Below, piece by piece: positions 9,216-13,044 of a stretch of 13,044 bases of DNA (positions are counted from its first letter, which is position 1; every line of letters begins with the position of its first letter). Source of the DNA: Nephromyces sp. MM_2019 (taxonomy: Eukaryota; Apicomplexa; Aconoidasida; Nephromycida); the NCBI GenBank assembly GCA_015657535.1, contig JADHZB010001161.1:2489-15532 (forward strand), written 5' to 3'. The position numbers were made by a program, and so were the translations under genes. Below the pieces are notes generated by a model. It had not been told where the DNA came from. It was given only the letters and a program-made list of their open reading frames with translations, and searched no databases.

Positions 9216-10943
9216 ATGCGTAACACTGTGCTGTGTGCGTCAGCTTTTTCTTGCTCTCCAAAAATACTGCGTACACTGCTGTTTGAATGACACGCTCATT
9301 TTTTATGCTTCTTCATGCAGACTTACTGATTTTTTCGCTGTTTAATGTGTGTATCTTTTTTTCCATCTCTTGTTGCCTTTTACTTCATCTTCTTGTAGAA
9401 ATCGCTATTTTTTTCAGTATTTTCGTGTCTTTGCTTGCAATACATGTTTGCTGCAGATTTCCTGGCTAATATATAGTCGATTTCTCTTCATTCTCTGTTC
9501 AGAAAGAGATGCATCTCTACAAAAAAGCATCTTTTTCAAGTATACCGTGAAGCTGCACTGCAGTCTCATGCCCAGTGAGTCCTCTGATGCTTTTTTTTTC
9601 CGGCGAAATGCTAGAAAAACTGAGGAATCTCCGAGGAAACTCCAATGTGCTGCTTGTGACCTTTGGAGCTTTGTGTGCTACACCAGTCATTACACAAAGT
9701 TATAGGGTGTAAGTGATGAGGACTTAGAATGTGTTGATTGTGTGTGTGTGTGCAGGAGGGTTTGTTTATGCCTAGAAATATGTGGGTGTGGGAGTGTGTG
9801 TGGTAGTAGGTTTGTGGGTGTTTGTGTGTTGAAATGGGAGTGTGTGTGCGTTTAATTTTGAAATTTTTGTGTATAGGCATCACAGTGGTAGCGGGTGTAA
9901 GTATATGTGCAAATGGGAATCTGTGTGTATATGTGGGTATGTGTCTGTTCATCTCCAAATGTTGCAGGTATAAGGCCCTCTTTTATTCATGGCATCCCTA
10001 TCTCCAGGAAGCATTAGAGCTTGCCAGGGTAAGCATTCTGAATGCTTTAAGTGTAGTATGAAGCTGGGCAACGGCTGAAGGCTGATAAACAGCGTTTTTT
10101 TGCACTTTGAGATTGAGTTTTGTGTGTGTGTTAATCACACGATTCAGGCGTAATAATCCCGGCAACTATAGTATATGTAGTGACTTGTGTGTGTTATTCT
10201 CCTTAGAAAAATCCCACGATAACTTCAAAGTTAGGTGAGCCTATATGCATAAGCAAGTTGAAGGATGGAACGGTTAAGAAAAGCAAAGGAATCGCAAGTT
10301 GTACGGTCATCATATCTGGACCCAATGGAGAGGCTACTGTAAGTTGTTACTCGTGCGTGTGTGTGAGTTTTGAAGGTGTTAAGTTTGCTATTCGTTCAGT
10401 CGTGTGTGTCCTGGCTTTTTGCAGTGTGAAGAATGGGGTGTTTAGTGTGTGAAGAGTGGGTTTTTTATGTGTGTAAAGATTGAGGTGTTTAGTGTGCGTG
10501 AAGATCAAAATGTTTAATGTGTGCGAAGATCCAAAAGTTTCATGTTTGTGTGCGAAGATCAAAATGCTTGATTTGTGTGTATGAAGATTAGATCCCTCTT
10601 TGTACAGTCTTCACTGTGCGCTCTACTCTTTTCTCAGTATTTTTCTCTGCTCTTTTTTCCACACGACGCATGTACCCTACGTTCTAACATCACCTGCCAT
10701 CATGTAGAGTTTGCTTCTTTGGTTTTCCTCTGTGTGTGAGCAGATGCACACGTCAGCCTCTATAAAAAAGGAAGATGAGCTGCCGGTTTCTATTGAGGAT
10801 TTCAGCGATCTTGCTGCGGAAGAGAGAGTGAGAGTATAAGGCTATAAACTGTGTGTGTTATTCGTCGCTTCCAGGCTGTTGAAATGAATGAAATTTTTTG
10901 CTTTGCAGAGCTGTGTGTGTATATGAAGAGATTTCGACTTTGA
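9216..10943 (+). CDS. COA1/TIM21-superfamily-like mitochondrial protein, spliced
   Basis: Exons with matching phase: 9216-9232, 9503-9574, 9968-10028, 10207-10338, 10744-10827, and tentatively 10875-10943 with a TGA, about 144 codons. Donors after the first are GTGAGT, GTAAGC, GTAAGT and GTGAGA; acceptors are CAG or TAG. The N terminus [17 protein letters not shown] is basic, hydroxylated and free of acidic residues, like a mitochondrial presequence. Then come a helix reading [20 protein letters not shown] with EPI, a Lys-rich loop, and a strand plus turn [14 protein letters not shown]1 and TIM21 proteins share a helix, an NP-x3-LG-P(I) motif and a strand ending in a G-P-x-G turn. They act in cytochrome oxidase assembly and inner-membrane import. 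Oddities: no clear transmembrane segment, no tryptophan-containing strand after the turn, and a weak first donor (GTGTGC). An alternative splice of 9398-9528 would supply a hydrophobic segment. The last exon is doubtful; exon 10827 could instead join 11854. Confidence 0.45.
10424..10590 (+). repeat. Intronic minisatellite, seven 23-29 bp units
   Basis: Inside the intron after exon 10207-10338, units of the form GTGTGCGAAGATCAAAATG-TTTAAT repeat about seven times. The AAG core falls at 10429, 10452, 10476, 10501, 10526, 10555 and 10584, giving spacings of 23, 24, 25, 25, 29 and 29 bp. The best conserved copies are the fourth to sixth. The opposite strand yields a spurious Thr/His/Lys-rich ORF. 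Confidence 0.75.
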
Positions 10944-11395
10944 AAAGCTTAACTCGATGGCTTCAGTGCGCGTTTTTTTATGAAATGCAACTTCAAGTTT
11001 TAAGGCGGTGTATGTAAACTCGATCAATACTTCTCTACCCTTTGATTTCTATCGCTTTTTCGACTTTTTTGTTGTGTTTAATCAATGAAATTGGCCTGTG
11101 TGTGTTTTGCAGTTTGTGAGTGTGTGTTGGTGTGTATATATGTGCGTTTGTATGCCTGTATGTGTGCGTGTGTGCGTATATAAGCGTGAGTGTTTGTGTG
11201 TTTATGCCTGTGTGTGTGTGCCTGCTCCCATTCCTCAATGCAGATTACTGCTTTGATGTACTTTTGCCTTGAGCACCTCCACATTCCACTTTTTCGCTAT
11301 TTTATCACTTTTCTTGCAGCCTAAGCTTCAATAGTTATTAGCTTTGCTTGGATGATGGTTGCATGCTTTTATTACTAGAGCAATGCAGTTAAAAA
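10944..11395 (+). other. Intron or spacer with TG-rich core and candidate short exons
   Basis: TG-rich from about 11095 to 11222. Two open stretches with acceptors occur. One after CTTTGCAG at 10909 has a frame reading [20 protein letters not shown] up to about 11005, but needs an incoming phase the preceding exon does not give. The other, after CAATGCAG at 11243, reads the hydrophobic ITALMYFCLEHLHIPLF and then FITFLAA to a stop. Neither fits the phase-0 chain well enough to be called. Confidence 0.25.
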
Positions 11396-11626
11396 CTAAG
11401 CTTCAGTGAGGTTTCCCTTTCCATCTAATCTTTTTTCTGCTTCATCTTCATGTTTTCTTTGTGAGCTAGTTTCCACGCTTTTTCCTACTTCATATGCTTC
11501 TTTTTTCTCTATTTTGGCTACGTTTGCATCTTCCTGAGATTTTTTCCGCTGTTTTTCCTCTGAAATTCCACCTTTTTGTAGGTTTCTTTGTTTTTTTTCC
11601 CTTTTTGCATGCTGTCTTTGCCACAT
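11396..11626 (-). CDS. Candidate antisense charged ORF (low confidence)
   Basis: A 76-codon minus-strand frame of mostly Lys, Glu and Arg (for example NVAKIEKKEAYEVGKSVETS) ending LDGKGNLTEA and a stop. Unlike the neighbouring poly-Lys frame it has mixed composition and coiled-coil-like charge, so it might be the 3' exon of a nested antisense gene. However, the plus strand here is pyrimidine-rich throughout, and any purine-rich complement translates to Lys/Glu/Arg. I favour intronic DNA of the plus-strand gene. Confidence 0.15.
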   Translation of the reverse strand: MWQRQHAKREKKQRNLQKGGISEEKQRKKSQEDANVAKIEKKEAYEVGKSVETSSQRKHEDEAEKRLDGKGNLTEA

Positions 11627-11704
11627 CCATCTTCTTCTTCACCTCCCTCCTCTTCATACCTGCAGTTGCCAACTGCTTCTGTCTTGTTTCTTTCTTCGTT
11701 ATTG

Positions 11705-11853
11705 TTCTCTTTTTCTTTCTCTTTTTCTTCCTCTTTTTCTTCTTCTTCTTTCTCTTTATCTTCTTCTTCCTCTTCTTCTTTCTCTTTTTCTTCTTCTTCC
11801 TCTTCTTCTTTCTTTTTATCTTCCTTCCCCTCTTCAACTTCTTGTTATCTCAG
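11705..11853 (+). promoter_or_regulatory. Giant polypyrimidine tract before a 3' splice site
   Basis: Between 11705 and 11835 only two bases are purines (11758 and 11818), and the tract leads to the acceptor TTGTTATCTCAG ending at 11853. It contains three 30-bp units beginning at 11741, 11771 and 11801, each starting TCTTCTTCTTTCT. As transcribed, this is an exceptionally long splice-acceptor pyrimidine tract for exon 11854-11970. Mirror-like stretches could form triplex DNA. Confidence 0.7.
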
Positions 11854-12963
11854 CGAGGAATCTCCTACTATGGAAGAAATCCTTTCATGATAAAGAAGCT
11901 TTTTTTTGATAACTTAAAGTCTCTGGGAGGCTGGATGAAGCAAAAGAGCAGCCTACTTCCGTGGCGAGCAGTAAGTTTGCTTGAGCCTACACACACACAC
12001 ACATGCTGAAGAAGGCTGTGCTTCATGCACAATGCCACACACACGAATGTTTAATCTGTGTCTGATTCCTTATGAGGTTGATATAGCAAACTTCGCACTG
12101 AGATTTTCACACACACCTTTGCAAGCACTTGAAAATACCTGTTCTAGGCAGCATGTATGCGTGTTCCCCGATGTTTTTTGCTCATACAGTCTCTGAAATT
12201 CTCACTATAATGGGAAGCATCTGTTCGGCTTGTTGCTTTTGTGTGTAGCATCAGATTCGTCACTAAATGATCTTTGTGCATTCAGTGAACTCTCTGGGCA
12301 TTGTCCCGGCTTTTGTTGAAGTTTGCTTGTCTTTTGTGTGTGGAAATGTGTTTGTTGTGTTAGAAGAGGTGGTGTCTTTTTGCCATTTTTTATGTGCGAG
12401 CTTCACAAATCTCCTGCTTCATGATATTCCTATTTTTTCTAAAGATATTGTGGTGTGTGTGTGTGTGTGTGTGTGTGGGTTTGTTTGTCCATGTCTGTGA
12501 CTGCATGTGTGTGTGCCTTTGAATTTGTGTGTGCACGTGACTATCGTTTAGTGTATGTGAGTCTGTAACTTCGTTTGTGCGCATTTCTATCTCCGTGTGT
12601 GACTCTCACTTCGTTTGCGTGCGTGCCCTTCTCACCACCCCCCTCCCCCCCAGCCATTTGGAAACCCCCCCCTGGCGGGTAGTGCTTCCTCTCCACCTTT
12701 TGTGGACGATCTCTCTGTCTTAAACTATGCGGGAAGCGAGTCTTCGTCGAAGATGACAGCTAGCTATCTTCAATCTTCATCTACTGAGATGAAGTACTTT
12801 ATAGATACCTGCTTTTGTGCAATTCATCACTCGGAATTTAGTAGGTTTTCTGAGATGATGAAGAGGTTTAGAAATATGTATTTCTATGAGAATCGGAGCC
12901 TTCAAAATCCCTATTCTTATGTGATTGGTTTGAAGGGAAATATGGCTAATAATCCTTCTTTTG
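11854..12963 (+). CDS. Two phase-0 exons, unknown protein, 3' end beyond right edge
   Basis: Exon 11854-11970 has a single open frame (39 codons, RGISYYGRNPFMIKKLFFDN then SLGGWMKQKSSLLPWRA) and a GTAAGT donor. Exon 12654 onward follows a C/T-rich acceptor (CTCCCCCCCAG), enters in phase 0 as well, and stays open for over 100 codons. It is rich in Ser (SESSSKMTASYLQSSSTEM) and then reads IHHSEFSRFSEMMKRFRNMY and NPYSYVIGLKGNMANN. The last donor is either at 12964 (GTAGGG, phase 1) or 12972 (GTGTGT, phase 0); the TG-rich sequence after it looks like another intron. Because exon 10744-10827 also ends in phase 0, these could extend the COA1/TIM21-like protein, skipping the doubtful 10875 exon. 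Otherwise they are internal exons of a second gene. No domain is recognised. Confidence 0.45.
11971..12653 (+). other. Intron with CA-rich 5' part and TG-rich 3' part
   Basis: It starts at the GTAAGT donor after exon 11854-11970 and ends at CCCCCCCAG. A 15-nt AC run lies at 11989-12003, with shorter CACACAC runs at about 12038 and 12109. Toward the 3' end is a perfect 25-nt GT run (12453-12477) and further TGTGTG to about 12600. Short hydrophobic plus-strand frames inside are not supported as exons. Confidence 0.5.
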
Positions 12964-12971
12964 GTAGGGGG

Positions 12972-13044
12972 GTGTGTTTTGTGTGTGGGTGTGTTGTGTG
13001 TTTTATCTGTGGGGTGTGTGTGGAGGTTGTGTAGAGGGTGTGTG
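12972..13044 (+). repeat. TG/GGTG-rich tail of the window
   Basis: Almost entirely G and T on the plus strand, matching the start of the other TG-rich introns in this gene. It is probably the 5' part of the next intron, cut by the window edge. Confidence 0.5.

Noticed and set aside
8808..9276. Minus-strand His/Thr-rich and plus-strand Cys/Val-rich ORFs
   Set aside because: They are translations of TG/CA simple repeats; the composition comes from the dinucleotide run and there is no independent coding signal.
9611..9958. Minus-strand 115-codon ORF rich in His, Thr and Pro
   Set aside because: Antisense of TG-rich intron sequence; it overlaps the intron between two phase-matched plus-strand exons.
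11490..11837. Poly-Lys/Arg minus-strand ORF and poly-Phe/Ser plus-strand ORFs (11494-12009)
   Set aside because: Direct consequence of the polypyrimidine tract in every frame; only 11854-11970 has splice sites and normal composition.

Overview
This window looks like nuclear DNA from an intron-rich, moderately AT-rich eukaryote, probably a protist. No long ORF, operon, ribosome-binding-site pattern or prokaryotic gene is visible. Instead there are short open stretches flanked by spliceosomal signals (GTAAGY-type donors and pyrimidine-YAG acceptors) whose reading phases can be chained. The taxon cannot be named from the sequence. All gene models below were spliced by eye, so exon edges are provisional.

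Layout. Positions 1-2883 (possibly up to about 3547) on the minus strand hold the 3'-ward part of a multi-exon gene of unknown function that runs off the left edge. Eleven exons can be chained with consistent phase. Positions 3.5-6.0 kb hold only candidate exons on both strands, with competing readings. A degenerate 50-bp-period tandem repeat covers about 6171-6400, followed by a hydrophobic minus-strand ORF (6873-7127). From 7.1 to 8.8 kb I see no convincing gene, only an inverted repeat and a 48-bp direct repeat.

From 9216 to the right edge the plus strand carries the best-supported gene. Its first exons read as a mitochondrial-presequence-like N terminus followed by a COA1/TIM21-superfamily-like segment (a helix ending in [19 protein letters not shown], then [11 protein letters not shown]). 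Two further phase-0 plus-strand exons (11854-11970 and 12654 onward) either extend this gene or begin a second one that continues beyond 13044.

The right third is dominated by simple sequence. Its introns are strongly TG-rich on the sense strand and include a 23-29 bp minisatellite. One intron ends in a roughly 130-base, nearly purine-free polypyrimidine tract built on a 30-bp repeat. These tracts create many false minus-strand ORFs rich in His-Thr or Lys-Arg. The two main genes point away from each other, and nothing in the sequence links their functions beyond the possible mitochondrial location of the plus-strand product.
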